Assembly (NCBI GenBank): GCA_021229015.1
Contig: CM037777.1
Coordinates: forward strand, 59,544,642 to 59,608,641
Origin: Solen grandis
Taxonomy: Eukaryota > Mollusca > Bivalvia > Adapedonta > Solenidae
Direction of reading: 5' to 3'
DNA length: 64,000 nt
In this document: piece by piece, positions 12,901 to 22,358 of the stretch
Layout: each line of letters begins with the position of its first letter
Numbering within the stretch: the stretch's first letter is position 1
Notes under the pieces: generated by a model
Seen by the model: only the letters and a program-made list of their open reading frames with translations
What the model was told of the DNA's origin: nothing
The model's database searches: none
Translations under genes and position numbers: made by a program

Positions 12901-15900
12901 GATGCAAATCGGTAGAGAATTGCGTCTACCAGTGGACTTGATTTTTGGTAGTCCTGAGAGAGATGAAAATGAAAAGCCTATTAGTGTTGCAGGTTATGTA
13001 TCAAAGTTGGAAAAAAATGCAGAACACACATGAATTGGCACGAGTTAATATGGAAAATGCTAGTAAAGTCATGAAAACAAATTATGATGTAAAACTGAAG
13101 TATAAGAATTTCAAAAGTGGTGAGGCAGTATGGTACTATTGCCCAATAAGAAAGAATGGCTCAAGTCCAAAATTTCAGAGACCATGGGTTGGTCCTTGTA
13201 AAGTGATAAATAAAGTGAATGATGTTCTTTATCGAATTAAAACAAGCGAACGGTCAAAACCAAAAATTGTTCACCATTACAAATTGAAAGTTTATGCTGG
13301 AAAGAACAAACCCAGCTGGTTTTAAAATTATATGGGAATACTGATTTGCTTGTTTCTGGTCCATGATTGTCCATTTTATTTTTATTGATACAGTTGTCAA
13401 TAAAATCAATATGTCTGACAACATGTTTAAATATTACTCTAATAATAAGTAAAAAGGTTAAATTCTCTCTAAAAAAAATATTATATATATATATAAATAT
13501 TTTATATATATATTTAAAAAAAGATGAAAGGGGTTTTGTATTTTTTTTTACAGTTCAAATGTGGGTTGTGTGAGGACCTTTATTTTCCTGCTAGGAAACC
13601 ATGCATAGCGCACCTTAGAGAACAGCACAGTGGAATAAATTTTTTCGACGAAATTATAATCCACATAATTGCAGAGCCCTGAAACAGACTACAAGTTGTT
13701 TAATCAGATTAATGGGAATAAGGGGAGAAGGCGGAGAAAGAGTTAGAAAGATAGTGAAAGTAGTAGTGAAAGTGACAGTAGCAGCGGCAGTAGTAGTGAA
13801 AGTAGTGATGAGGAAAGTGAGGAGGAGAGGGACATAGAATTTGAAAATATTCAAGAGGAAAACTTCCTGCAAGAAGTGAGGTTGTATGAACAAGATGAAT
13901 TTGAGAGTAGGAAAGAGGGAAAAAAGAGGAAGAAAAAGAAAAATGAAGAGAAAAGAAAGAAAATGAAAGCGACAAGAAAAGAAGAGATGAGGAAAAAAGA
14001 AAAAGAAGATAAATGAGAGAACTGAGAATGGAAAGAATAAAAAAATAAAGGAGAGAAGAAAAAAGAATGAGAAAAAAAAAAAGAAAACTGGTGGGAAAGA
14101 AGATTGAGAAAGAGAGTCTGATTCATGATGGTTATATCTATGAGTTGGTTACCGTGGTGAAGAAGTATAGGATTATGGACTAAAACAAGTAGGGAAAAAA
14201 TTTAGGGGGAGAAATATATTCATGTTCATTACTATTTAGCTTAGGTTAGAAAATGTAATTAACATATTGTTATACTTGTCACTGTGAAAATAATTTTCCT
14301 GTGATGAATTTGCTATTGTGACTAAATGTAATAATCATATCTGGAAAACAGATAAATTACCATTACCAGAAAACTGTTGTCTGGAAAACTGATACCCGAA
14401 GGGCTGATGACACCCTTGAAGAACCATGAACATTTAACCTAAAATAAAAATATATATATATATATAAATAATAACAGTGCATGTTTTGTTTCAGTGTTGA
14501 AATAGAATGATAATTACATATATGACATCATTGTTGACATTTTATTGAAGTGCAATGACATTTCCATTGATTCGGTAATTATCAACAGACACTTTGAATA
14601 AGTGAAAAAAAAAACAGAAAAAAACAACAAAAAACAACATTTAAATGAAGTATATATGTTGAAATTTGAATGCTCATTTAAACGGTTATTGATGTTATTT
14701 CAAATATTTCTTAAATTTCTTAGGTCTAACAGTGTATTTTGTATTTTACATGACTGACAGTATTGTTTTGAATTGTCTTAATATTTAAATTACAGTCAAA
14801 TTGTTAAAATATAGTAATATAATGTTCTTACCTGTGCATTTTTAAGAATTTGGACAATTCTTCGAACGAGGGGGGCAGTGATATGCCGATTCACATCCCA
14901 CCCACTTTGTTTACATGGCGTCATACAGTTCATCTTTTTCACCAATTCGTAGGTTATCATATCAAAAGTAAATAGTTAACAATGTAAAAATAAAGTACCG
15001 TAAATAATATTAGCAATGATTTATTGTTCATATGTTTTAAATATGTATATTTCATTCCTAAATTCACTTCGTAAAAACAAGCATGGTTTTACCGCCATCT
15101 TGTATGTTCATTTCATTCAAAGAAACACTTTCCGGGAAACTCCACCTGCATTTTATGACGTCATGTAAACAAACGTTACCTAACAGTATATAAGGCCCGA
15201 ATTTTGAAATCAGAAGAAGAAGAAAGAGAAGAGGTTGAGAATTGATATTAGAGAAAATATATAGAAAAGGATGAGGGAAAATTGATAGAGTTAAAAAGAT
15301 ACAGAAGGTCAAAATATGAAGGTATATTTTTAGAATCTATTTTTAGCGATGCTAAAAATAGCAGTTTCTTTTTATAAACACGGGTTGACCTTATGCAAAT
15401 AACAAGTATTATTACCAGATCCGTCTTAATTTTTGTACTGCCCAGCACAACAGTACATAGCCTGGTGGGTCCATGTGAAGTCGCAGAAACTATGAGAATG
15501 TCATTGTTAAGGAATTTGGAAAATAAAATGTATCATACTTTTAACTGAAATTTTAAGTATAGAGAGAATTATTCTGCAGAAAAGTTTTGGAAAAATTCAT
15601 CTTCGTGTTATTGGTACATGTAACAAATATCATCAGCCTATTCTACAATTTAACAGATTAAGGCTGTGACTGTAAATGTAAGGGCCATTCTCCAAAATTT
15701 ATTTTCTTTAATACCCTTTTCAAGATATCATCTTGAATAGTATCGAAGTAACGCTGCAGACAATATCTGAAGAGATAAGCTGTTCTTAGAATTATCCCTT
15801 CACAACATCAGACTGTCTTAAATAGGGACAAAGTGATGCTTCGGATTTTAAAACAGAGGGCAATAACTTTGAAAAAAAAGGGCTCTAAAAGAAAATATCT

Positions 15901-17947
15901 GCTCTCAACCCATCTTCTTCAAGTCATTTATAAGTCATGTACAAAATGTCGCCAGCCTATCTTTAATGTTAAGAGGATTATACACATGAGCTTTGTGAAA
16001 GGGAGTACATTTTTACGAAGGGCATTAACTGTAATAAAAGAAGGCAATAAAAGGCAGAGTACCATAGCCTCATTATAAGATTTCATGCAATTTGATCTTA
16101 CCTGTTACCTTTAGCAGCAACCAGATTCAAATTTCGAGAACATTACAAAAAATGTTCAAGTTTCTATACATACTTTAATAAGTAGAAAATTGGAGATAAT
16201 CTGAGGGCCTCATTATCCGAGGGATCAGTAATTTTAAAAACTTGCAGTTAAGGACCATGATATTATCATTAAAACAAAATTAATTTTGATCTCAGAAGAA
16301 TAATTTTGAAATTATCTACATTTTTGTCCGTACATACAGATACCAGCTGACCCCATATTAGACGTCATTTTTCAAGGGATCTAATTTATTTTTGCAAAGA
16401 ACTATAAGCTGAACTTTCGTGCCAAATGATATTAAGATCCGACTATCAGTTTCTAAGAATAATATATTTTTCAATCAACAGTATATTAGCAAACTAGCCA
16501 ACCTTCTGGTACTCCATTTTCCAAGGGATAACTTAAAGTAACCAGTTAGGGTAGATTACTTTGGGGTAACCATTTGTTCCAAGTGAAATTAAATTCTGAC
16601 CATAAGTTTCAGAGTGGAAGAATTTTTAAATTTCGATAAAGAGTATAAAAGGAAACTAGCAGAACACAGGCGACCTCATTATTTAAGGGACAGCTTCATT
16701 TTAGCAACGACAGTAGATACCCATGAGGTGACAAATTATAACGGATAAAATTGATTTCTGACCGTTGGTTTCAGAGAATAGGATTTTTAAAATTTTCAAA
16801 ATCAGATTTTGTTGGTTGCTATGGCAATCAGAGTTATGAAATTTTATTTTAGAAAACTTTATTAAGGGCCGGGAACTTCTGTGAAGGAAAGGAGCATTCC
16901 TGGCAAATTTCATCGATTTCTACCAAGTCAGGATGCCCACCGAACTTTGTTACTGGGGATACAATTACTGGTTGTTTTCCTTAACTTCGTATTCCTTCAT
17001 ATATAGAGTTCCTACAATTTGGGGGGTACATTGCCAATTTTGGGGGTATAAAATCCTCTACGGGAGGTAAATGGCATGCTGCAATTGGTTTCAAGAGATA
17101 TTCTTTTAAAGCAAATTGTTGCCAACGGAAGATGGGACACAGGGTGATCAGAAGACCTCACCACGAGCTTGATGTTCTCTGCAGAACTAAGAAGGGTCAT
17201 TATCAGGACACATCGTTTCAAGTCATTCATTCATATACCAAGAGAGGAATGTAGAATTGTGTTTTTTCATTTATTTTAACTTAAACAAGTACCAGTTCTG
17301 GTCCATGCACCCAGTGGTCAATATTGGGATTTTTGTTAAGAACAAAAAAAAAAAAATAAATAAATAAACTGTTTTATTCAGAGTTCGTTCTCACACTTCA
17401 GAGTTTACAGATATGGCGTTTTTAGCACTCTCTTCAAATAGACGACATAGTAATCTCCCAAAATTAAATATCTAGGCTTCATTTACATTAAGCTAAATTA
17501 AATTGAAATTAAAATGGCCATTTATATATACAGCTATATAATAAATAATTTACATGGCAATATTCCGTTCAGTTTCCAATTTACACCAATGATCAAATTG
17601 GCATCCAACGGCCTCCCATCCTATTTATTCAGCATGTGCCAATTACAGTCCCAAACCCCAGTCAACATTGGTCAACTGCCTCGGTTTATTGTGTATGCAA
17701 GAAAGATTATTACAGTCTTTTCGCAGGGTCACCTCCTTCTTATCATTCAATACCTTAACACCATTAGTATATGCAATTATAAAACAAATATAAAAGCCCA
17801 AAAAAGAAATGAAATGGAAACAGACATGAAACTAAAAGACAAAATTAAATCTTATTTTAAATTTGTTTGAGTCATTTCTGAACAGTGTATATGTAAAACA
17901 GAAAAATCAGTATATACTGGTTTAATAATATAAATATTATAAATAAG

Positions 17948-17992
<45 letters not shown>

Positions 17993-19573
17993 TTTCACTC
18001 CAAAATTAGACGAAAACCTTTGCCAGTCAACAAGTCTTCTTCAAACACATAGTCTTCATGCTGATGTAACATTCCACACAGTGTCCGTGGGGTAGTAAAC
18101 ATATACATGAGATTTTGCACAAAATACCGATTTGTCAGTTTATTCAGTAAAGTATACTGAGTTTTGCTGAACCTCTGATGAAGTAGTCTATTGGGTACAC
18201 AGAAATTTGAATTTCGGCTTGAAAATGTAGATATAGCTGCCCCTAGCCTTTCCTTTGCGCATAAGAATCTTCAGTGTACAATTATCAACATTTCGGCAGC
18301 CAGTCCTGGTTTCTTGTTATTGCATGCTGAAAAAAATCGAAAAAAGAAGAAAATTAGTTGCATTTTTATAATTTTTAAAATCACAGTGTGAGAACAACCG
18401 TAATAAATCTGCTTTGCAATTAAAAAACATAAGAATAGAGAGTCCAGAATATTACGTTTAACCAAAAATCAATTATATTACAATGAAGCATTAAAATGTA
18501 TTTCCTTACAGAAATTGTTGACCATTTTTTACCCATTATGTATATTTCTAACATAATATAGTATACTTAAAAAAGCTGAAACAAAACGAAAGCTGCAAAT
18601 ATAAAATAAATTAAGGCCAAAGAAAGAAGAAGTTTATTGAAAAATCTTCAGAAATATATTTTCATTCTGTGATCAAAACAAACACCAGAAGAAAAAAAAT
18701 CAGGGATATTTAGATAATATTCATAAAACACTGAATCACCCTTAAGCATGAACTTCCAACATTTATAATGACTGCAAGACGATAGGGTAATTAGAATTTT
18801 GCAACATAATTACCAGCAAAATGTAAATAAATGGCATCCCCAAATATGCCAAGCCAATCATCGCGTGATATGATGATATTTCCCGGCAATATTTTGTCTT
18901 CTTTCATTCAACATTCACATTTCAGGAAAACGTGTCACAGTACCTCTGCCTCAATCGAGTTCAACCTAGCTTAAACGCTAGAGTTAGAATTACATGTATA
19001 TCTAGTTCAGAAACCTGCCAACAGTCTTTCGTGGCATTTTGCGCATTGATTTGAATTGCCACTTGAAATTACTGAATAGTTTAGATGATCTGCCGTCAAA
19101 TTAAGATGCCACAGTGACACGTATATATTTACACTTGATGTTATTATTAATACACCACACCGTGATCATATGATAGTTACAGGAAAAAAAACCATAAAGT
19201 GTATACAAGATATTGTATGTCATTAAAATGTATACAAATATTCTTCTAGTATCATTTACTAAAATAATTAGATCGGGTTACTATGATAAGTAAGTCTGGA
19301 ATTATGTATGTGCATGCTCCTGTATTAAGAATATATATATCTTTATCTATGTTTAATCTTTATTTTACTTTTAGGAAAAGGGTTGATGAATGAGCTACGA
19401 GATACTTACCCCGAAGACTTCATCGATACTATGCGTGAATTTGAAATGAGGAAACGGGAAATTAAGCTAGAAAATACGCAGAATGTTTCTATGAAACTAC
19501 CTATTTGTGCGCTGCAAGAAATAATCATGGAAGGCGGATATCCAACAATCAAAGAAGCTTTAAACAATTCTCT
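3966..19573 (+). CDS. HSPA12-like (Hsp70 family 12) protein, partial, four exons, one apparent frameshift
   Basis: Exons are 3966-4191, 4678-4834, 5215-5349 and 19375-19573, the last entering the assembly gap. Exon 1 carries LTVPAIW and AAKQFMR. Exon 2 carries ALEPEAAS and ends in LDAGG. Exon 3 completes the DAGGGTVD phosphate loop of the actin/Hsp70 ATPase fold. Exon 4 has the acidic/basic MREFEMRKREIK stretch seen in HSPA12 proteins. All introns are GT-AG. Phases agree for exons 2-3 and 3-4, but exon 1 to exon 2 fails by one base: one extra A near 4173-4176 spoils the end of exon 1. Expected N-terminal and C-terminal exons are missing (upstream of the window; gap or beyond). Intron 3 (~14 kb) contains a whole Gypsy element. 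HSPA12 proteins are Hsp70 relatives, often expanded in bivalves. A broken paralogue and an assembly indel are both possible. Confidence 0.8.
5640..5965 (-). repeat. SINE-like repeat, antisense tRNA-type box
   Basis: The phrase GTGCAGCCAGACCA occurs twice, near 5659 and 5859. Near 5880-5945 lies what looks like a reversed tRNA-like body (GGGACCTCTTGCTTACACGG, then an antisense A-box-like stretch). This resembles the antisense head of a tRNA-derived SINE. It lies in HSPA12 intron 3. Family not identified. Confidence 0.4.
5966..7129. other. Intron sequence, nothing recognised
   Basis: AT-rich intron DNA between the third HSPA12 exon and the Gypsy insertion. No coding, RNA or repeat signature stands out. 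The last four bases (GTAC, 7126-7129) are one copy of the Gypsy target-site duplication. Confidence 0.5.
7130..7702 (+). repeat. 5' long terminal repeat
   Basis: Begins TGATATGCCG and ends CAGCACAACA. It matches 14879-15452 almost throughout. It includes a TATA box, so U3 promoter, R and U5 are expected in that order, but the R boundaries cannot be read from sequence. Confidence 0.95.
7381..7446 (+). promoter_or_regulatory. LTR U3 promoter: STAT-, kappaB-, E-box- and CRE-like sites plus TATA box
   Basis: Within 66 bp lie TTCCGGGAA (7381-7389, STAT-type palindrome), GGGAAACTCC (7385-7394, kappaB-type), CACCTG (E-box), TGACGTCA (7407-7414, perfect CRE) and TATATAAGG (7438-7446). The same sites are intact in the 3' LTR (CRE at 15156-15163, TATA at 15187-15195). 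Motif matches are direct observation; use of the sites is inference. Confidence 0.6.
7706..7723 (+). promoter_or_regulatory. Primer-binding site, probably for tRNA-Leu
   Basis: TGGTGTCAGAAGTGGGAT starts three bases after the 5' LTR. TGG is the complement of the tRNA CCA end, and the rest resembles the complement of the 3' acceptor stem of animal tRNA-Leu. The position is exactly as expected for minus-strand priming. The tRNA identity is from recall and would need comparison with host tRNAs. Confidence 0.75.
8087..9366 (+). pseudogene. Gypsy gag (capsid) remnant
   Basis: The start at 8087 has good context (ACCAATGG). The reading frame is broken into at least four pieces (8087-8266, ~8240-8410, 8347-8655, 8621-9366). 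An acidic N-terminus and a likely coiled coil (QQRMDSIETDFNRV) precede the capsid core, recognised by YDGSTDISEYLTQFN, WSYQAKSLYLARSLTG and the following EIFRSQLKSLTMRKDES. The tail (9060-9330) is rich in Asn, Arg, Gln and Ser, as in nucleocapsid regions, but no CCHC zinc knuckle is visible. Gag would form the particle. Confidence 0.8.
9425..10077 (+). pseudogene. Gypsy aspartic protease remnant
   Basis: The catalytic DSGA box is at 9425-9436 in a different frame from gag. It is followed by a broken stretch and then, from 9604 in another frame, IIGIDFMRANRCDLI, the second conserved part of retropepsins (ILGxDF type). A stop lies immediately before the DSGA segment (9419-9421) and others follow near 9570. 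The piece from 9604 stops at 10075-10077, just before the RT frame takes over. The protease would cut the Gag-Pol polyprotein. Confidence 0.75.
10089..11540 (+). pseudogene. Gypsy reverse transcriptase and RNase H (open, ended by a TGA inside pol)
   Basis: A 483-codon open stretch. RT signs: SPWNSPIVMVTK, RFCCDFRSLNE, LDMKSGYWQ, FGLCNAPATF and the catalytic YLDDII near 10711-10728. RNase H signs: FILDTDASLVGQGAVLSQ, RRELLAVINAMKHF, RTDHSSLKWL and ADALSRRP. All expected acidic residues (the YLDD pair, DTDAS, E of RREL, RTDHS) are present. The TGA at 11538-11540 is a single in-frame stop, after which the same frame continues to 12065. This is the best preserved part of the element. Confidence 0.92.
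11541..12068 (+). pseudogene. Gypsy pol linker between RNase H and integrase
   Basis: Same frame as RT, between an in-frame TGA (11538-11540) and an in-frame TAA (12066-12068). Low complexity, rich in Ser, Glu and Thr, with one hydrophobic stretch (ICxLIMLLLSSN-like, ~11650-11690). It matches no domain I know. Linkers of this kind are common between RNase H and the integrase zinc finger. Confidence 0.55.
12069..13325 (+). pseudogene. Gypsy integrase with internal deletion
   Basis: The HHCC zinc-binding region (HLGVKKTLAKV, then CDVCNSRKG) is followed by the catalytic core: first Asp in FDFMGP, second Asp in CHTDKGKTFES, Glu in HPQGNGFIE. Directly after the Glu the text jumps, at ~12815, to the segment read as DEHVDLVMLAYRSS in another frame. 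A few dozen bases of the core end have been lost and the frame shifted. The C-terminal part (12945-13325) returns to the pol frame and has a GPY/F-type motif (WVGPCKVI). Strand transfer activity is not expected. Confidence 0.85.
13554..14183 (+). pseudogene. Extra 3' ORF of the Gypsy element: C2H2 zinc finger, acidic Ser-rich and Lys-rich regions
   Basis: Behind a strong acceptor-like site (T-run then CAG at 13551-13553) the frame reads FKCGLCEDLYFP, with a C-x2-C ... H-x4-H pattern (Cys at residues 3 and 6, His at 20 and 25), to a TGA at 13680-13682. In the next frame (13681-14016, one internal TAG at 13744) follow a Ser/Asp/Glu tract (~13747-13830), an acidic patch, then a Lys/Arg/Glu tract to 14016. 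After further breaks the text ends with YIYELVTVVKKYRIMD and TAA at 14181-14183. This is not an envelope: no signal peptide or membrane segment is visible. Function unknown. The zinc finger plus charged tracts suggest nucleic-acid or chromatin binding (inference). Confidence 0.55.
14184..14863. other. Gypsy 3' untranslated region
   Basis: AT-rich, with no reading frame, between the extra ORF and the polypurine tract. A short TA run lies near 14451-14465. Confidence 0.6.
14864..14878 (+). promoter_or_regulatory. Polypurine tract
   Basis: GAACGAGGGGGGCAG lies immediately before the 3' LTR at 14879, the expected place for plus-strand priming. Confidence 0.75.
14879..15452 (+). repeat. 3' long terminal repeat
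   Basis: Near-identical partner of 7130-7702, with the same TG...CA ends. It is followed by GTAC (15453-15456), the second copy of the target-site duplication. Confidence 0.95.
15457..17250. other. HSPA12 intron 3 downstream of the Gypsy element
   Basis: No gene. Degenerate molluscan repeat text, including AGGGCAATAACTTTGAAA near 15858. The part at ~16930-17120 is a copy of the repeat also seen at 55385-55565. Confidence 0.5.
16930..17120 (+). repeat. Dispersed repeat, copy 1
   Basis: Shares with 55385-55565 the ordered phrases TTTTCCTTAACTT, GTACATTGCCAATTTTGGG (GTACATGGCCAATTTTGGG in the other copy) and GGAGGTAAATGG. No ends or target duplication could be fixed, so the class is unknown. 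Confidence 0.6.
17951..17990. repeat. (AT)n microsatellite
   Basis: Forty bases of pure alternating AT, directly beside the stop of the minus-strand open frame at 17995-18326. Confidence 0.97.
17995..18326 (-). pseudogene. Exon-like open frame of unknown product, one internal stop
   Basis: On the minus strand a strong acceptor (pyrimidine run then CAG, 18329-18327) precedes a frame that reads for ~110 codons to TGA at 17995-17997, with a single TGA at 18271-18273. The stretch after that stop is 91 codons open in AT-rich DNA. It includes LTNRYFVQNLMYMF and YVFEEDLLTGKGF. I do not recognise it. It could be a decayed terminal exon, a transposon gene piece or chance. It lies antisense within HSPA12 intron 3. 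Confidence 0.3.
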
Positions 19574-19673
19574 NNNNNNNNNNNNNNNNNNNNNNNNNNN
19601 NNNNNNNNNNNNNNNNNNNNNNNNNNNNNNNNNNNNNNNNNNNNNNNNNNNNNNNNNNNNNNNNNNNNNNNNN
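19574..19673. other. Assembly gap (100 N)
   Basis: Exactly 100 N, the conventional size for a gap of unknown length. It cuts the fourth HSPA12 exon after EALNNSL, so the rest of that exon and possibly more of the gene is missing. Confidence 1.
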
Positions 19674-21146
19674 TGTATCTGTAAACAAAGTTCCAGCATG
19701 GTCAAATTATTGTCGAGGAGACATTTATGTTAACGTTAAATCCAAGTAAAAATTAACGTACGCACGTATCACGTAATATTGCTTAAACATAGGTATGTAA
19801 ATCACACACACACACACACACACACACACGAAAAAAAAATAAACACATACATTTACTTGAATTGAAATTGTTTGATAAATACAATCAAGTAATCTGTGAA
19901 ACATCACAACGACAAGTGCGTTTTATTGCCAAATATGTACGTTTTCACAAAACGCTTTCTGTACCACTTACTTTAATGAACAGTGAGAACTGTAATCTAT
20001 AATCAGAGCTCACAGTCTATTGAATGTTTGATATTTTCACGCAGTGAAATTAATGCTTTGTATCGAGATATTTATGTTTATCATCTTCACATATGATTAC
20101 GAAAAGGTGTATTAATTATATTTAGTGTTTATTCTGTATCTTGATGAGAGGACATTTGACCCATGTATTATAAATGTCTTTCAAGTGTTCATAATATATG
20201 GAGCGGATATGAAATTGCTGACGATCGGACAGACGAACGACCAGTTCACAACATAATACGTCCCTTCAGGTAATACAACTGGATGGGTGTTCCTCGGAAC
20301 ACTTGTGTCACCTGCATTCCAGCAGTTGTCAGAGAAATGATCAAAATTATACGTGTTACATGTGTTTTTCATCCTATTAGATATGATTTTTGTGTGTGTA
20401 GCTGAATTAAGTATTTTGAACTTTAAGACATGTATTAATATATTTCTGTCGAAAAATCGAGGTTTTAGGGATGTATATAGAAAGCCAACAAGCTGATCTC
20501 TTTTCCAGAGGGATACTTTCGATTTTAAGTCTACCAGTCAAAACTTACAGTATTCATCAGCTGTTAAGTGACCTTCACCTTTAAGTTTAGACCAGAAGTT
20601 CAGGTGAAAACAAAACGGCCAACGGCCGAAAAAGAGAGGAACTAACCCTATGTACAGCAGCAATTACGAGCATTTTAACACATCAAATGGATGAGGATCA
20701 AATGGATTAAAATTGTATCGCGCTCAATATGCGCTTTTTAACTCTATATCTGGAGATGATTTTAAAGTATTCAGTTTGGAAAATACCATCTGTCTCAGGC
20801 GAATGAAAGGACCGGGAACAAATGACGGTTAAATGTTTACCTGTAACTTTCAAATGCATATTTACATGTTCCAAAAAGTCATATAATTTCGGTGGTACCA
20901 TTCGGGAAAGTCTTATATTTGCATGAATAATTGAAAAGAGAACGTATGATATAAAGAAAATGCTCACATTGGAAAAAGAAGCCCTCCAAAGACATTATGA
21001 GTGTCAACACTAGGACCTTTCAGCAAAGAGGGTTATTTTATCTCTACGTTCAAATAAACATTGTGAAATAAAGTTAACTCTCAGTAGTTTATTGCCGTTT
21101 TTATTACAGTAAATAAAATAAGGACGATATCAGAGTAATTCTCAGC
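19674..21146. other. Non-coding after the gap
   Basis: No further HSPA12 exon found. Contains an (AC)n run at 19803-19829. Near 20290 there is a GGAACACTTGTGTCACCTG phrase that recurs near 38055 and, in a related form, near 31620, suggesting a small dispersed repeat. Confidence 0.5.
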
Positions 21147-21328
21147 ATATGAGGGTAGTTACAGGACTGGTTGGCCTGGTGTCAGGATAATGTTACTGGG
21201 TATGGCATCATGCTACATGTCTACGGCGTGATACTGCAGTGTGGCAGCACTTTATCTATCTCAAGTAGATCGTCTCCAAATGACTGAAATACTGTCGGTG
21301 GGACGTTAAACCCAACAAACAATCAAAC
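21147..21328 (+). mobile_element. Molluscan tRNA-derived SINE, 3' part
   Basis: Starts at ATATGAGGGTAGTTACAGG, includes GGCGTGATACTGCAGTGTGG and TGACTGAAATACTGTCGG, and ends GGACGTTAAACCCAACAAAC. This is the body and tail of the same SINE whose tRNA-like head is preserved at 58665. The head is missing here. Confidence 0.85.
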
Positions 21329-21983
21329 TATTTAACAGTACAGGACGAGTTGTTTCCCTTTACTATGGAGAAATGTAAGTTCACGCTGTCCAATAAATGT
21401 TGATGAATTCTGAATAGATTTCACTTTATTTATACATTGCAGTAGGCCATTATGAGGGATTTTAATCAAATATTGTCTAAAATGTAAATAACGATTGTGA
21501 CTTTTATATCCGAAATCGCCATGTTAAGATGCATGATGTATGATTGTTTAGAAACATTCGACACAATATCCCTAAAACCGACTACACAGGAAGGAACCGC
21601 TCCATCTGTTTAAGTCATTAAGGTAATCCATTCATCATTATATCATAATCATGGTCTTTTAAATGCTTAAAAAGACTTTAGTGCAGATCCAAGCATCTGG
21701 CAGCACTCCATGGACATGGTGTTATAGACTCTTTTACTCAAAGTCTAAAAATACATTAAAATTTCCTTGGTCACTTGCTGGACCATGATTACAAGTAACT
21801 GTGTGATGGATAACCTTAATACATGTACATACTTCCATATTTGATAGTGGCTAGAATTCGTCATTCAATAGTTTAAAATGTCACCACATGCATTCTCTGC
21901 GATATTTTCAAACACTGCATCACATATGGAACCCATTCATATTTTGTATATTATGAATGTCAATTGGATTCCATGCCCTGTCA

Positions 21984-22094
21984 TTCCACACGGCGTGATA
22001 CTGCAGTGTGGCAGCACTATATCTATCTCAAGAAGACATCGTCTCCAAATGGCTGAAATATTGTCGGTGGGACGTTAAACCCAACAAACAAACC
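21984..22094 (+). mobile_element. SINE, 3' fragment
   Basis: Same family: GGCGTGATACTGCAGTGTGG at ~21993, then the GTCGGTGGGACGTTAAACCC tail ending in CAAACAAACC. Head and middle absent. Lies ~270 bp upstream of the claudin-like start codon. Confidence 0.85.
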
Positions 22095-22358
22095 ATGCCC
22101 CATGTTCTCGAACATACAAGTACGATGTTAGTCTCAGAATTGAGTATCATTCTCAAATTCCTAATGAAACCTATGGGCATAGTTTGAGTTTGTGTATGAA
22201 AGTCATATTTAAGTACTATTTTTATTTCCGAGAGCAAGGCGCCATATATGAAATAACTTCTTGGCATTGGCAGCATCGACTATATGCATGTTACTAAAAA
22301 TAGAAAGCCGAGAATCAATACCTATAGAAGCTCTGTGTTAACAGTGCCTCCACTAAAA

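Larger units (their letters stand above)
7130..15452 (+). mobile_element. Ty3/Gypsy LTR retrotransposon, full length but inactivated
   Basis: An 8323-bp element bounded by two ~573-bp LTRs that begin TG and end CA. The flanking GTAC at 7126-7129 and 15453-15456 is a 4-bp target-site duplication. Order inside: primer-binding site, gag, protease, reverse transcriptase, RNase H, integrase, an extra 3' ORF, polypurine tract. The RT-RNaseH-integrase order defines Ty3/Gypsy. The LTRs differ at roughly ten substitutions plus a few indels, about 2%, so the insertion is not recent. Stops and frameshifts in gag and protease, two in-frame stops in pol, and an internal deletion in integrase mean this copy cannot make its full proteins. 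It sits in the same orientation as the HSPA12 host gene. Clade within Gypsy not assigned. Confidence 0.95.

Noticed and set aside
13654..14126. Three minus-strand frames rich in Phe, Ser and Leu
   Set aside because: They are the antisense of the purine-rich Lys/Glu/Ser tract of the extra Gypsy ORF.
13554..14183. A retroviral-type envelope gene
   Set aside because: No signal peptide, no hydrophobic membrane segment and no glycosylation-rich ectodomain. Composition is acidic and basic tracts after a zinc finger.
7130..15452. Identity with Steamer, the Gypsy element linked to transmissible clam cancer
   Set aside because: As I recall, Steamer is about 5 kb with LTRs under 200 bp. This element is 8.3 kb with 573-bp LTRs and an additional 3' ORF.
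20505..20580. A downstream HSPA12 exon after TCTTTTCCAG
   Set aside because: The short frame after the acceptor-like site stops within ~20 codons and lacks family motifs.
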